A stretch of DNA of 64,000 nt from contig CAYQQU010000019.1 in the NCBI GenBank assembly GCA_964419545.1, forward strand, positions 19,940 through 83,939, in the 5' to 3' direction. Below, piece by piece: positions 53,316 to 62,104 of the stretch (position 1 is its first letter; each line of letters opens with the position of its first letter). This DNA comes from CAYQQU01 sp964419545. GTDB lineage: Bacteria > Bacteroidota > Bacteroidia > Chitinophagales > Saprospiraceae. A program made the translations under genes and the position numbers. The notes below the pieces were generated by a model that saw only the letters and a list, made by a program, of their open reading frames with translations, made no database searches and was not told the DNA's origin.

Positions 53316-56300
53316 ATGGCTGAATTTACTCCGGCGCAGGCCGAACAACTCGCCGCCGAGCACTTCGGCCTGCACGTCCAGGCCCAGCCGCTGCCCGGCG
53401 AGTTCGACCACAACTTTCAACTCATCGACCCGGCGGGCCCGCGCTACATCCTCAAAATCGGCCCCAAAGACGCAGCGCCTGCCCACCTGGCCTTGCAGGA
53501 AGCCTTGCTGACGCACCTTCAGCCGTACGCCCTTCCGGCTAAAGTACCGGAAGTGCTGCCCGCGCGAAACGGCGCCCGGCTGACGATCATCCGGGACCGC
53601 GAACAGGCCGAACGCCCGCTGCGACTGCTGTCGTGGCTGCCCGGCCAATTGTGGGGCCGGATCAGTCACCACCCACCGCAATTGCTGCACAGCCTCGGCC
53701 GGGCTGCCGGCGCCCTTACCCAGGCCCTGCTTCCCTTTGATCATCCCGGCGCTCACCGCGACCTGAAATGGAACCTGGCGGATGCCGATTGGATACGGGC
53801 GTACCGTTCGCTGTTCGAGGGAGAACAGGCCGAACTGATCGACCATTTCCTCCACCTCCACCGGGAACGCGTAACGCCCGTGTCGGACACCCTGCGTCGC
53901 AGCGTCGTCCATAACGACCACAACGACCTCAACATCCTGGTCGACGACAATGACGAGATGCCCACGGTATGCGGACTGCTCGATTTCGGGGACGCCGTAT
54001 ATACTCACCTGATCAACGACCTGGCCATCGCCTGCACCTACGCGATCATGGATAAACCGGACCCGGTCGGGGCCGCCGCCCGGGTGGTGGCCGGCTATCA
54101 CGAAAACTGCCCGCTTACCGAAACCGAGCTGGCCGTACTTTTTCCGCTGATCGGCATGCGGCTGGCGGTGAGCGTTACGGTATCCCGCCTCAACCGGGAA
54201 GCGGAACCGGGCAATACCTACCTGCAAGTCAGCGCAGCGCCGGCCTGGCGGCTGCTGCGCAAGTTGAAAGCCCTGCCGCCCGACCTTCCCCACTACTTTT
54301 TCCGCGCGGCCGCTCGCCTGTCGCCCCATCCTCATAACCCCGGCTTTCGGGAATGGACCCGGCGCCACCGGCCGGAAACGGCGCCCGTATTAAAGCCCGC
54401 CCCGCAGAAAACGGCCCACCGCCGGCTCGACCTGAGCGTGGGGAGCCTCGACCTGGGGCACAATCGCAACTTCGAGACCAACGCCGCCTTCGAGCGCACT
54501 ATCGACCGGCTGCTCGACGGATTCCCCCTGGGCGTGGGCGGCTACGGCGAAGTACGGCCCTTTTACACCACCGACAATTACCAGGTGACGGGCAACGAAG
54601 GGCCGCAATGGCGCACCGTGCACCTGGGGCTGGATCTGTGGCAAAAAGCCGGAACCCCCGTCTGCGCCCCCTGGGAAGGCGAGGTGTTTACCGTGGTCGA
54701 CAATGCCGGCGAGCGCAATTACGGCCCAACGATCATCCTGCGGCACCGACCGGCGGACGGCCCGGTATTCTGCACCCTGTACGGTCATTTGTCGCGCGAC
54801 TGCCTGCGGGCGCTCCGCCCCGGGCAGGCCATTGCCCGCGGAGAACAGATTGCCGAGATCGGCCCGCCGCCGGAGAACGGCAACTGGCCGCCCCACCTCC
54901 ATTTTCAGATCATGCTCGATCCGCTCGGAGCGTCGGGTGATTTTCCGGGGGTCGCCTTTCCCGATGAACGGGACGTCTGGCTCAGCCTCTGCCCCGATCC
55001 CGACCTGCTTATCGGCCTCGACCTCGCCGATCAGGCGCCGCGACGAGCGGCGGCAGCGGCCATCCTGGAAAAACGGCGCCGCTATCTGGGCCCCAGCCTC
55101 AGCCTTTCCTACCGGGAACCGTTGCATATGGTGCGGGCCTACCGGCAATACCTCTACGCCGCCGACGGGCGCCGCTACCTCGATACTGTGAATAACGTAC
55201 CCCACGTCGGGCACCAGCACGAGCGCGTCCTGGAAGCCGCCCGGCGGCAGCAGGCCCTGCTCAACACCAACACGCGCTACCTGCACCACAACATCGTCGA
55301 CTACGCCGAAGCGCTGGCCGCCACCCTGCCCGATCCGCTGTCGGTCTGCTATTTCGTCAATTCCGGCAGTGAGGCCAACGAACTGGCGCTGCGCATCGCT
55401 CGCACCTTAACCGGCCGGCGCGATATGGTGGTGCTGGAAGTCGGTTACCACGGCAATACGGTGGCCGCGGCGGAGGTGAGTGCCTACAAATTCAACGGCA
55501 AAGGCGGCCGGGGCGCCGAGCCTCATATCCACGTCGTCCCGCTTCCCGACCCGTATCGCGGAAAATTCCGGGGCCATACCAGGGCAACCGCCCTGCGTTA
55601 CGCCGCACAGGCCGAAACGGCCATCGAACACCTGAGGGCCGCCGGGCGCGGCGTCGCTGCTTTTATCGGAGAAAGCATCCTCAGCTGCGGCGGCCAGATT
55701 GTACCGCCGCCCGGATTCCTCCAGGAGGTGTATCATCAGATCCGGAAAGCGGGGGGACTATGTATCGCAGACGAAGTGCAGACGGGCCTGGGGCGCGTAG
55801 GCGACGCCTTCTGGAGCTTCGAGCTGCAGGGGGTCGCGCCCGACATCGTCACCCTGGGCAAACCCATCGGCAACGGACATCCGCTGGGCGCCGTAGTCAC
55901 GACGCCGGCCATCGCGAAGGCCTTCGCCAACGGCATGGAGTATTTCAGCACCTTCGGCGGCAACCCGGTATCCTGCGCCATCGGCCATACCGTGCTGCAG
56001 GTGGTGCAGGAGGAAGGGTTGCAGGCGCAGGCCCGGGAAGTTGGAGAATACCTCAAACAACAATTGCGCGAGCTGCAAACCCGCCATCCCATCATCGGAG
56101 AAGTACGGGGCGCAGGGCTGTTCCTGGGTGTCGAACTGGTGCGCGACCGCGAAAGCAGGACCCCGGCCGGCGCGGAAGCGGCCCGCCTGATCAACCGCAT
56201 GCGCCGCCACGGCATCCTGATGAGCACCGACGGGCCGGATAACAACGTCCTGAAAATCAAACCACCACTTTGTTTCACGAAAGAAAATGCGAATTTTTTA

Positions 56301-56330
56301 GCGGAAATGCTGGATGGATTGCTGGGGTAA
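53316..56330 (+). CDS. Triple fusion: APH-type kinase, M23 domain, class III aminotransferase/phospholyase
   Basis: A 1004-residue cytoplasmic fusion. Residues 1-345 form an aminoglycoside-phosphotransferase-like kinase with the HxDxxxxN loop at His199-Asn206 (HNDHNDLN) and Asp223-Phe-Gly. Residues about 395-545 form an M23/LytM-like domain with His436-x3-Asp440 and the HLH pair at 527-529. Residues about 590-1004 are a PLP class III aminotransferase with Lys849 (TLGKPIGNGHP). The kinase and PLP parts resemble the human hydroxylysine kinase and the AGXT2L phospholyases that act in sequence on hydroxylysine or phosphoethanolamine, so the fusion may phosphorylate an amino alcohol and then remove phosphate and ammonia. 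No signal peptide, so the M23 domain is unlikely to cut peptidoglycan. Confidence 0.85.
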   Translation: MAEFTPAQAEQLAAEHFGLHVQAQPLPGEFDHNFQLIDPAGPRYILKIGPKDAAPAHLALQEALLTHLQPYALPAKVPEVLPARNGARLTIIRDREQAERPLRLLSWLPGQLWGRISHHPPQLLHSLGRAAGALTQALLPFDHPGAHRDLKWNLADADWIRAYRSLFEGEQAELIDHFLHLHRERVTPVSDTLRRSVVHNDHNDLNILVDDNDEMPTVCGLLDFGDAVYTHLINDLAIACTYAIMDKPDPVGAAARVVAGYHENCPLTETELAVLFPLIGMRLAVSVTVSRLNREAEPGNTYLQVSAAPAWRLLRKLKALPPDLPHYFFRAAARLSPHPHNPGFREWTRRHRPETAPVLKPAPQKTAHRRLDLSVGSLDLGHNRNFETNAAFERTIDRLLDGFPLGVGGYGEVRPFYTTDNYQVTGNEGPQWRTVHLGLDLWQKAGTPVCAPWEGEVFTVVDNAGERNYGPTIILRHRPADGPVFCTLYGHLSRDCLRALRPGQAIARGEQIAEIGPPPENGNWPPHLHFQIMLDPLGASGDFPGVAFPDERDVWLSLCPDPDLLIGLDLADQAPRRAAAAAILEKRRRYLGPSLSLSYREPLHMVRAYRQYLYAADGRRYLDTVNNVPHVGHQHERVLEAARRQQALLNTNTRYLHHNIVDYAEALAATLPDPLSVCYFVNSGSEANELALRIARTLTGRRDMVVLEVGYHGNTVAAAEVSAYKFNGKGGRGAEPHIHVVPLPDPYRGKFRGHTRATALRYAAQAETAIEHLRAAGRGVAAFIGESILSCGGQIVPPPGFLQEVYHQIRKAGGLCIADEVQTGLGRVGDAFWSFELQGVAPDIVTLGKPIGNGHPLGAVVTTPAIAKAFANGMEYFSTFGGNPVSCAIGHTVLQVVQEEGLQAQAREVGEYLKQQLRELQTRHPIIGEVRGAGLFLGVELVRDRESRTPAGAEAARLINRMRRHGILMSTDGPDNNVLKIKPPLCFTKENANFLAEMLDGLLG

Positions 56331-56389
56331 GCTGGATGATTTATCGCCTATTCATTCGTGCCCCCTCAAAAGAAGTAGCAACTTCAATT

Positions 56390-57076
56390 CTACAGTTCTT
56401 CATTTCCCACCGCCTCCACCAGCGCCTCGTCGTTCTCCGTTACCCGGTTGACGCGGGGCGATACGGGGTAGGCGCGCATGCGCTCCGCCGGGAAGGGCTC
56501 GATCATCTTGAGCGCCTCTTGGGCCGGCATATCCATATCCAGCCACAGCCTTTCCTGTTCGGGCAACAGGATGGCGGGCATGCGGTTGTGGAGTTTAGCG
56601 ACCAGGGTGTTGGGCGACTGGGTAAGGAGGGTAAAAGTAGGCAGCAGGGTTCCCTCCGGCGTCTTCCAGGTTTCCCAGACGCCGGCGATGGTAAAGATCT
56701 CTTCGTCGGTAAGCGTAATGCGGTAAGGCAGCTTTTTCCCCTCTACCTTTTTCCATTCGTAGAAGCCGTCGAAAGGCACGAGGCAGCGCCGCTTGTGGAT
56801 GGCGCGAAAAGCCGACTTATCCAGCACCGTCTCGGAGCGCGCGTTGATCAGGCGGCTGCCGATCCTGGCGTCCTTCGCCCAGAAAGGGATAAGGCCCCAG
56901 CGGAACAAACGGATCGTTTCCGGCGCCTCGTTGGTGATTACGGGATGGCGATGGGTAGGCGCTACGTTGTAGTTGGGCAACGCATTCATGGCTTCCAGTT
57001 CTGCGAAGTCGAAACGCGCCTGCAGCCGGTCTTCAATAACTTTGATGGGTTTAAAAAGCGTAGCTCTGCCGCACAT
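56390..57076 (-). CDS. SRAP-domain protein (YedK/HMCES type)
   Basis: A 228-residue SOS-response-associated protein. Family members form a stable thiazolidine link between Cys2 and abasic sites in single-stranded DNA and protect them from breakage. The start MCGRATLF places Cys2 as required, so ATG 57076 is correct and the longer frame is not. Other conserved blocks: NYNVAPTHRHPVI, RLFRWGLIPFWAKD, INARSETVLDKSAFR, RRCLVPFDGFYEWKK (catalytic Asn and Glu) and HNRMPAILLPEQE. It converges on the triple-fusion gene. Confidence 0.95.
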   Translation of the reverse strand: MCGRATLFKPIKVIEDRLQARFDFAELEAMNALPNYNVAPTHRHPVITNEAPETIRLFRWGLIPFWAKDARIGSRLINARSETVLDKSAFRAIHKRRCLVPFDGFYEWKKVEGKKLPYRITLTDEEIFTIAGVWETWKTPEGTLLPTFTLLTQSPNTLVAKLHNRMPAILLPEQERLWLDMDMPAQEALKMIEPFPAERMRAYPVSPRVNRVTENDEALVEAVGNEEL

Positions 57077-57412
57077 GGTGGTGATTTTTTTGGGATGTGA
57101 AAAAATTTTTCTTCGGTGAGCCGGCACAATGTTAAAACCGGTGGCGGAAAGCGAGAATTCCAACCAAATATCTTACTTTAGGGTTGTGTGAAAAATAACT
57201 TATGACACCTGGTTGCTTCTTTTGGCGCTATCCTTCGTTAAGAATACTTGCCGTAGCAATGGCTACCCGCCTGCCGGCCGGCAGGCGCCTGGGCTTTTGC
57301 CTTGTCTAACGCCAAAATAAGCTACCCAATTATTCATGGCTTATTCTTCACACATTCCTTAGTTTTTCTGCCGGAAAGCCCGCCCTATTTTCACCAAAAC
57401 ATACTATGTGAC
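57077..57412. other. Gene-free spacer between SRAP gene and secreted protein
   Basis: A spacer of 336 bases between divergent genes. It holds the large imperfect inverted repeat at 57185-57354 and otherwise AT-rich sequence that should contain both promoters. No reading frame is convincing. Confidence 0.7.
57185..57354. repeat. Imperfect inverted-repeat element with central 20-bp palindrome
   Basis: Outer arms at 57185-57231 and 57306-57354 pair imperfectly over about 47 bases (TGTGTGAA against TTCACACA at the ends, TTTTGGCG against CGCCAAAA at the inner side). A perfect palindrome, CGCCTGCCGGCCGGCAGGCG, lies at 57268-57287. The whole can fold into a large cruciform. It fits a MITE or REP-like remnant, or a structured leader of the downstream gene. 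Confidence 0.6.
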
Positions 57413-58039
57413 ATGAACACCAATCAATTGCCTGTTTTCCTCTTCTTTTTGCTGCTGGCGGCGCCGTGGGGCGTACTACCGGCCCAGACCTACACCTTCG
57501 ACCAATACGCCGGCAACCGTAAAGTAGGTGTTTTGACGGCCGACCGCAAGCACCAAGGCGACCGCGAGGTCATCAACATCACCTCGGTCATTAATACGAA
57601 AATGGTGTTTACCATCGACATTCGCTACGAAATGGAGACCGTTTTCGAGAATGGCGTCATGCAACAAAGCGAAGTCACGGTATACCGCAATGGAAAACTC
57701 AAAGAGCGCAGCCTCCTGCAACGGGAAGGACGGCGCTACCGCTGCGAAAAGGACGGCTCGGTGGAATGGCTCGATCACCCCGGCGTCACCTTCACCTCCG
57801 CCAGCCTGTACTTCAGCCCGCCCCGGGGTGTCGAGGAAGTCTTTTCCGAACAATACATCGCTTTCAACCCCATTCGCTACGAAAAAGACGGCGCCTACCG
57901 GATGGACCCGGTGGCCAAGAACCAGCCCAACCGCTATACCTATCAGGAGGGACAACTCACCGAAGTGGAGATCGGCCACTGGTTCGCCAACCTGACGCTC
58001 AAGCGCGCTTCCGCCAGCCCGGACGTGGTCGGGAAGTGA
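57413..58039 (+). CDS. Secreted protein, DUF6134-like
   Basis: A 208-residue protein with a signal peptide (NQLPVFLFFLLLAAPWGVLPA). The mature part is beta-rich (YTFDQYAGNRKVGVLTADRK, VINTKMVFTIDIRYEMETVF, SEVTVYRNGKLKERSLLQ) and resembles the DUF6134 group of Bacteroidota periplasmic proteins. This assignment is from memory of the pattern and is tentative. ATG 57413 precedes the signal peptide; the frame upstream runs through the inverted repeat. It is followed after 65 bases by the radical SAM gene. Confidence 0.65.
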   Translation: MNTNQLPVFLFFLLLAAPWGVLPAQTYTFDQYAGNRKVGVLTADRKHQGDREVINITSVINTKMVFTIDIRYEMETVFENGVMQQSEVTVYRNGKLKERSLLQREGRRYRCEKDGSVEWLDHPGVTFTSASLYFSPPRGVEEVFSEQYIAFNPIRYEKDGAYRMDPVAKNQPNRYTYQEGQLTEVEIGHWFANLTLKRASASPDVVGK

Positions 58040-58104
58040 TTTTTATCAGTGCAAATGACGGGGCTCCGGTTTAGCTTTCCCGCTGAACCAGAGCAGAAGC
58101 CGTT

Positions 58105-59043
58105 ATGATCGCATTTGGTCCCGTACCGTCCCGTCGCCTGGGTCAAAGCCTGGGCGTCAACCACATCCCGCCCAAGGTCTGCAGCTACGATTGCATCTAT
58201 TGCCAGGTAGGCGAAACTACCGAGCGCCCCCACCAAAGGCGGGCTTTTTACCCGGTAGCCGATATTCACGCCGCCGTCGCCGGGCAGCTGGCGCAGGTGC
58301 GTCGTACGGGGGGCCGGGTCGATTACCTTTCGCTGGTGCCGGACGGCGAACCCACGCTGGACAGCAACCTGGGCGCCGTCATCCGGTCGTTGCAGGCGTT
58401 TGGCCTGCCGATTGCCGTTTTTACCAACAGCAGTTTGCTCAGCGACCCCGCTGTGCGTGCTGAAATCAGCCTGGCCGACTGGGTATCGGTCAAAATCGAC
58501 GCCGTGACGCCCGCCGCCTGGCGGCGGGTCAACCGGCCCGCCCGATCGCTGGACCCGGAAGCCGTTCTGCAGGGCATCCTCGATTTTGCACGGGAATACG
58601 CCGGAACGCTGGTCACCGAAACCATGTTGGTGCGCGATATTAACGATGCGCAGACGGAGCTGGCGGCCACGGGCGATTTCGTCGCTAAAGTCGGGCCCCG
58701 CATCGCCTACCTGGCCGCGCCGACGCGCCCGCCTGCACTGGAGTGGGTGCGCGCACCCGACGAGGCCACCCTCCACTGGGCGTACCAGTATTTTGCCGAA
58801 CGCCTGCCCAATGTGGAATTACTGATCGGTTTTGCGGAAGTAGATTTTCAGCCCAGCGGCGATCCCGAAAAAGACCTGTTGCACATCACCGCCGTCCACC
58901 CCATGCGGGAAGCAGAGGCGCGCCGCTACGCCGAAGATTGCGGCGCGCCGCCTACCCTGCCCGATACACTGGCCGACGCCGGCTTATTGAAAAAGGTGGC
59001 GTACGGCGACGGTTATTTCTATATCCGGAAGTATCTGGGATGA
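58105..59043 (+). CDS. Radical SAM protein (COG0731-type)
   Basis: A 312-residue radical SAM enzyme. The iron-sulfur cluster cysteines are Cys26, Cys30 and Cys33 in VCSYDCIYCQVGE. It starts MIAFGPVPSRRLGQSLGVNH, which marks the group related to the tRNA wyosine enzyme Tyw1 (COG0731), and contains LSLVPDGEPTLDSNLG and VFTNSSLLSD. The substrate is unknown; most bacterial members are uncharacterised. The C-terminal 60 residues (LHITAVHPMREAEARRYAED) are an added small domain. It ends 24 bases from a convergent gene. Confidence 0.85.
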   Translation: MIAFGPVPSRRLGQSLGVNHIPPKVCSYDCIYCQVGETTERPHQRRAFYPVADIHAAVAGQLAQVRRTGGRVDYLSLVPDGEPTLDSNLGAVIRSLQAFGLPIAVFTNSSLLSDPAVRAEISLADWVSVKIDAVTPAAWRRVNRPARSLDPEAVLQGILDFAREYAGTLVTETMLVRDINDAQTELAATGDFVAKVGPRIAYLAAPTRPPALEWVRAPDEATLHWAYQYFAERLPNVELLIGFAEVDFQPSGDPEKDLLHITAVHPMREAEARRYAEDCGAPPTLPDTLADAGLLKKVAYGDGYFYIRKYLG

Positions 59044-59067
59044 ATTTCTGCTTTCACGACCGGAGTA

Positions 59068-59892
59068 CTAAAGATAACTGACGTACAGGTCCACCATTTC
59101 CGCACCTTCCGTACGATCGGCGCTGAGCCATTTCTGCCCGGTCGCTTCCCACTGCGGCAGATGCGCCAGGGGCAGCATGTAGCGCGAGTACTGCCGGTTG
59201 TCGTCGCCCAGACCGAACAGGAAGAGGCTTTCCGGCAGCCAGGCGTTGTCGCCCAGGATGCGGAGGCGGATATTCCGGATCTCCTTGAGGTTGAATCCGT
59301 TGGGGAGTTCCTGCACCGCCATGCTCACCTTGCCCTGCTCCAGAGGCACGGCGTCCTGCGTAAGCGGCTGATCGACGATCTTTTTGCCGTAATTGGTGGT
59401 CATTTCGACTGCTACAATGTCGGAGGTGCCGGCGAAACGGATGTCGGCAGTGGCCGCCACGATCAGCAGGCGCTGGATCTTGGTGAAATTACCGCCTTCC
59501 CACACGCGGCGCAGCGGCAGAGAAAGCACGCCCTCTCTGGAATCGACGCTCACCGTTTTTTCATTACCGATCAGGGCGGCCAGAGGCACGATGGCGCGGT
59601 CCTCGATGTTTTCTCCCCATACGAAAAGGTGTTCGGGCGACCAGGCGTCAGTGCCGCGTACGCCCATGCGCACGGAGGAATAGTTGATGGCCCAGGGCTG
59701 GATCTGCGCCGCTTCCACGTCCAGCTCGTAAATGGCGTGCCGGTCGGGTAACAACTGGCCGGATTTGAAAGGCTGCAGATCGTGATGCAGCTTATCCTCT
59801 CCTTCGATGTTGACCATAAAGACCAGCGGATTGGTCGTGAAACCACCACCGGTTTCGTTGTTGCGGGTAGCGATCCAGATTTTGCGCAGCAT
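59068..59892 (-). CDS. Two-repeat beta-rich protein, unknown function
   Basis: A 274-residue protein with no signal peptide or membrane segment. Two internal blocks resemble each other: SSVRMGVRGTDAWSPEHLFVWGE and RNIRLRILGDNAWLPESLFLFG, each followed by a P-L-A-type strand (AIVPLAAL; YMLPLAHL). This suggests two copies of a beta-sandwich module, possibly PLAT/LH2- or galactose-binding-like. The start (MLRKIWIATRNNETGGGFTTNP) has a repeat-like beginning. No catalytic residues are visible. It converges on the radical SAM gene and diverges from the serine hydrolase. Confidence 0.6.
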   Translation of the reverse strand: MLRKIWIATRNNETGGGFTTNPLVFMVNIEGEDKLHHDLQPFKSGQLLPDRHAIYELDVEAAQIQPWAINYSSVRMGVRGTDAWSPEHLFVWGENIEDRAIVPLAALIGNEKTVSVDSREGVLSLPLRRVWEGGNFTKIQRLLIVAATADIRFAGTSDIVAVEMTTNYGKKIVDQPLTQDAVPLEQGKVSMAVQELPNGFNLKEIRNIRLRILGDNAWLPESLFLFGLGDDNRQYSRYMLPLAHLPQWEATGQKWLSADRTEGAEMVDLYVSYL

Positions 59893-60050
59893 AGTACAGG
59901 TTTTTTGCAGGCCGCCGGGAATATTTTTTCCGACAGCTATGGGTTTAAGGAATTATTTTGACCAGCTAAACATACGTCATATTTGAGATTTTTTCCATAA
60001 TCGTTTTAAACCAAATCCACCCTGAACAGTCCACCACTAAAAGAAAAGTT

Positions 60051-61370
60051 ATGCGTCATTTTTACTGCTGCCTCGCCTTGTTTCTCTTTTCATCCCCGGT
60101 TTACAACCAGGCACTCTACTTCCCCCCTACCGTCGGCGACTACTGGGCGGATACCGACCCCGCCGAGCTCGGCTGGTGCACCGAAGCCATTGACCCGCTG
60201 CTCGCTTTTCTGGAAGAAAAAAATACGAAAGCGTTCATCGTATTGAAAGACGGGCGCATCGTGCTGGAAGAATACTTCGGCGATTTTTCTCAGAACGACT
60301 TCTGGTACTGGGCTTCTGCCGGTAAGACCCTCACGGCTTTCCTGGTCGGCAAGGCCCAGGAAGAAGGACTGCTTTCCGTCGAGGATGCGACGGCCGATTA
60401 CCTGGGCGCCGACTGGACCAGCTGCCCGCCTGCCGATGAAGCGCAGATCACCGTTCGCGACCAGCTTACCATGACCACCGGGCTGGAAAACGAAGTACCC
60501 AATCCCGACTGTACGCTCGACACCTGCCTGCAGTGCCGCACCAGCCCGGGCAGCCGTTGGTTTTACCACAATGCGCCCTACACCCTGCTCCGCGACGTAC
60601 TCGAAGCCGCTACCGGCCTCACCATGAACGAATACACCGAAAGCCGCCTCAAGTCGGCCACCGGCATGCGGGGCAGCTGGCTGCCCCTCGATTTCAATAA
60701 CGTGTATTTCAGCGACGCCCGCAGCATGGCGCGCTACGGATTGCTGACCCTGAACCGGGGCGTTTGGGACGGAGACACCCTCCTGGCCGACCAGAATTAT
60801 TTCGATGCGATGACCACCCCCTCACAGGACCTGAACCCGGCTTACGGCTATCTGTGGTGGCTCAACGGGCAGGACAGTTATCGCCTGCCAGGCCTGGATT
60901 TTGCGTTCGACGGAACGCTGATCGACTCGGCCCCGGCCGACCTCATCGCCGGGCTCGGCAAGAACGACCAAAAACTGTACGTCGCGCCCAGCCAGAACCT
61001 GGTAGTGGTGCGCATGGGCGACAGCGCCGGGATCCCGCTATTTGCACTTTCCGATTTTGACGATCAGCTGTGGGAAAAACTGTCGGCTGTAATTTGCCAA
61101 CCCACTGCTACCGCCAGCCCGGCGGGTTCCACCAAACTGGAGGTCTTCCCCAATCCCGCATATTCAGTAGTGCGCCTTTCGGCTGATTTTCAGGATTGGG
61201 CGGGAAAAACCATCGTGCTCCACGACATGCTGGGCCGAACCCTGCTCCGACAGGCGGCGGCGCCGGAAGTCGACCTGACCGGGCTCCCCGGCGGCCTGTA
61301 CCGGCTCATTCTGCTCGATGCAGACGGGCGACGACTGGCCGGACGCTTGCTGGCAGTTGCCGGTCGCTGA
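60051..61370 (+). CDS. Secreted serine hydrolase (class C beta-lactamase family) with T9SS sorting domain
   Basis: A 439-residue secreted protein with a short signal (MRHFYCCLALFLFSSPVY). The catalytic SxxK is Ser89-x-x-Lys92 (WASAGKTLTAFLVG) and the YxN is Tyr172-His-Asn174 (WFYHNAPYTLLRD). The DUF-like 'EEGLLSVEDATADYLG' block also fits the class C/penicillin-binding-like hydrolases. The C-terminal 75 residues (KLEVFPNPAYSVVRLSADF; LPGGLYRLILLDADGRRL) are a type A T9SS sorting domain, so it is exported across the outer membrane. The substrate is unknown (esters, D-amino acid peptides or beta-lactams). Confidence 0.88.
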   Translation: MRHFYCCLALFLFSSPVYNQALYFPPTVGDYWADTDPAELGWCTEAIDPLLAFLEEKNTKAFIVLKDGRIVLEEYFGDFSQNDFWYWASAGKTLTAFLVGKAQEEGLLSVEDATADYLGADWTSCPPADEAQITVRDQLTMTTGLENEVPNPDCTLDTCLQCRTSPGSRWFYHNAPYTLLRDVLEAATGLTMNEYTESRLKSATGMRGSWLPLDFNNVYFSDARSMARYGLLTLNRGVWDGDTLLADQNYFDAMTTPSQDLNPAYGYLWWLNGQDSYRLPGLDFAFDGTLIDSAPADLIAGLGKNDQKLYVAPSQNLVVVRMGDSAGIPLFALSDFDDQLWEKLSAVICQPTATASPAGSTKLEVFPNPAYSVVRLSADFQDWAGKTIVLHDMLGRTLLRQAAAPEVDLTGLPGGLYRLILLDADGRRLAGRLLAVAGR

Positions 61371-61381
61371 GCTTTCCACAC

Positions 61382-61405
61382 GGGTTAAATTGTTATCTTT
61401 AACCC
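61382..61405 (+). promoter_or_regulatory. Hairpin directly before the acyltransferase start codon
   Basis: A perfect 8-base stem, GGGTTAAA/TTTAACCC, with an 8-base loop ends at the base before the ATG at 61406 and 12 bases after the previous stop. It overlaps a TATCTTTA sequence resembling a -7 box. It could end the hydrolase transcript or limit translation of the acyltransferase. Confidence 0.4.
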
Positions 61406-62011
61406 ATGTTGAAAGCATTTACCCGATTTTTACTTCGCCTCTCCGGCTGGCGAATCCATCCCGACGTACCACCCGAGGTCCAGCGCTGCGTGATCGCCGC
61501 CGCGCCCCATACCTCCAACTGGGATTTCTGGTACGCCCGGCTGGCGCTTTACGTGCTCGGCGTACCGGTCAAGTTTACCATCAAGCGGGAATGGATGCGT
61601 TTTCCGCTCAGCCTCATCCTGGGCCCCATGGGCGCGCTGGGCATCGACCGGCGCCCGAAGAACGCCGGCAGCCAGCGGCGCAGCTACGTGGACGTCATGA
61701 CCGAAATTTTCGAACAGCGCCGCCATATCGCCGTCCTCGTCACGCCCGAAGGCACCCGCTCCCGCCAGACGCAATGGAAAACGGGCTTCTATTACGTCGC
61801 CCTGCAGGCCGGCGTTCCCATCTGCCTGGGTTATCTCGATTATGCCAATAAAATCGCCGGCGTCGGCCCCGTCATTCACCCTTCCGGTGATATTGCCGCC
61901 GACATGTCGCAAATCATGGATTTTTATCGCTCCATCCAAGGCAAACACCCTCAGCAATTTAGCACCGACGAACGCTACGACCGCAACGAGTTAACCCAGA
62001 AGTATCATTAA
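61406..62011 (+). CDS. PlsC-like 1-acyl-glycerol-3-phosphate acyltransferase
   Basis: A 201-residue acyltransferase of the PlsC/LPLAT group. The catalytic HxxxxD is His35-Asp40 (PHTSNWDFW), and the glycerol-phosphate-binding PEGTRS follows (LVTPEGTRSRQTQWKTGFYY). The block IKREWMRFPLSLILGPMGALGIDRR is also typical. No strong membrane segment beyond the interfacial N-terminus. The small size suggests a group of bacterial LPLATs distinct from housekeeping PlsC. The acceptor lipid is unknown. Confidence 0.87.
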   Translation: MLKAFTRFLLRLSGWRIHPDVPPEVQRCVIAAAPHTSNWDFWYARLALYVLGVPVKFTIKREWMRFPLSLILGPMGALGIDRRPKNAGSQRRSYVDVMTEIFEQRRHIAVLVTPEGTRSRQTQWKTGFYYVALQAGVPICLGYLDYANKIAGVGPVIHPSGDIAADMSQIMDFYRSIQGKHPQQFSTDERYDRNELTQKYH

Positions 62012-62104
62012 AAAAGTTAAACAAACCACTTTTTTAGCTACATTTAGGGTGAAAAGGCAATAAGATCATTAATTTGATTACAAAACACACTAAAGCCGAC
62101 ACCC

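Noticed and set aside
54600..54950. Cell-wall hydrolase role for the M23 domain
   Set aside because: The protein has no signal peptide or membrane segment and the domain sits between two cytoplasmic enzyme domains.
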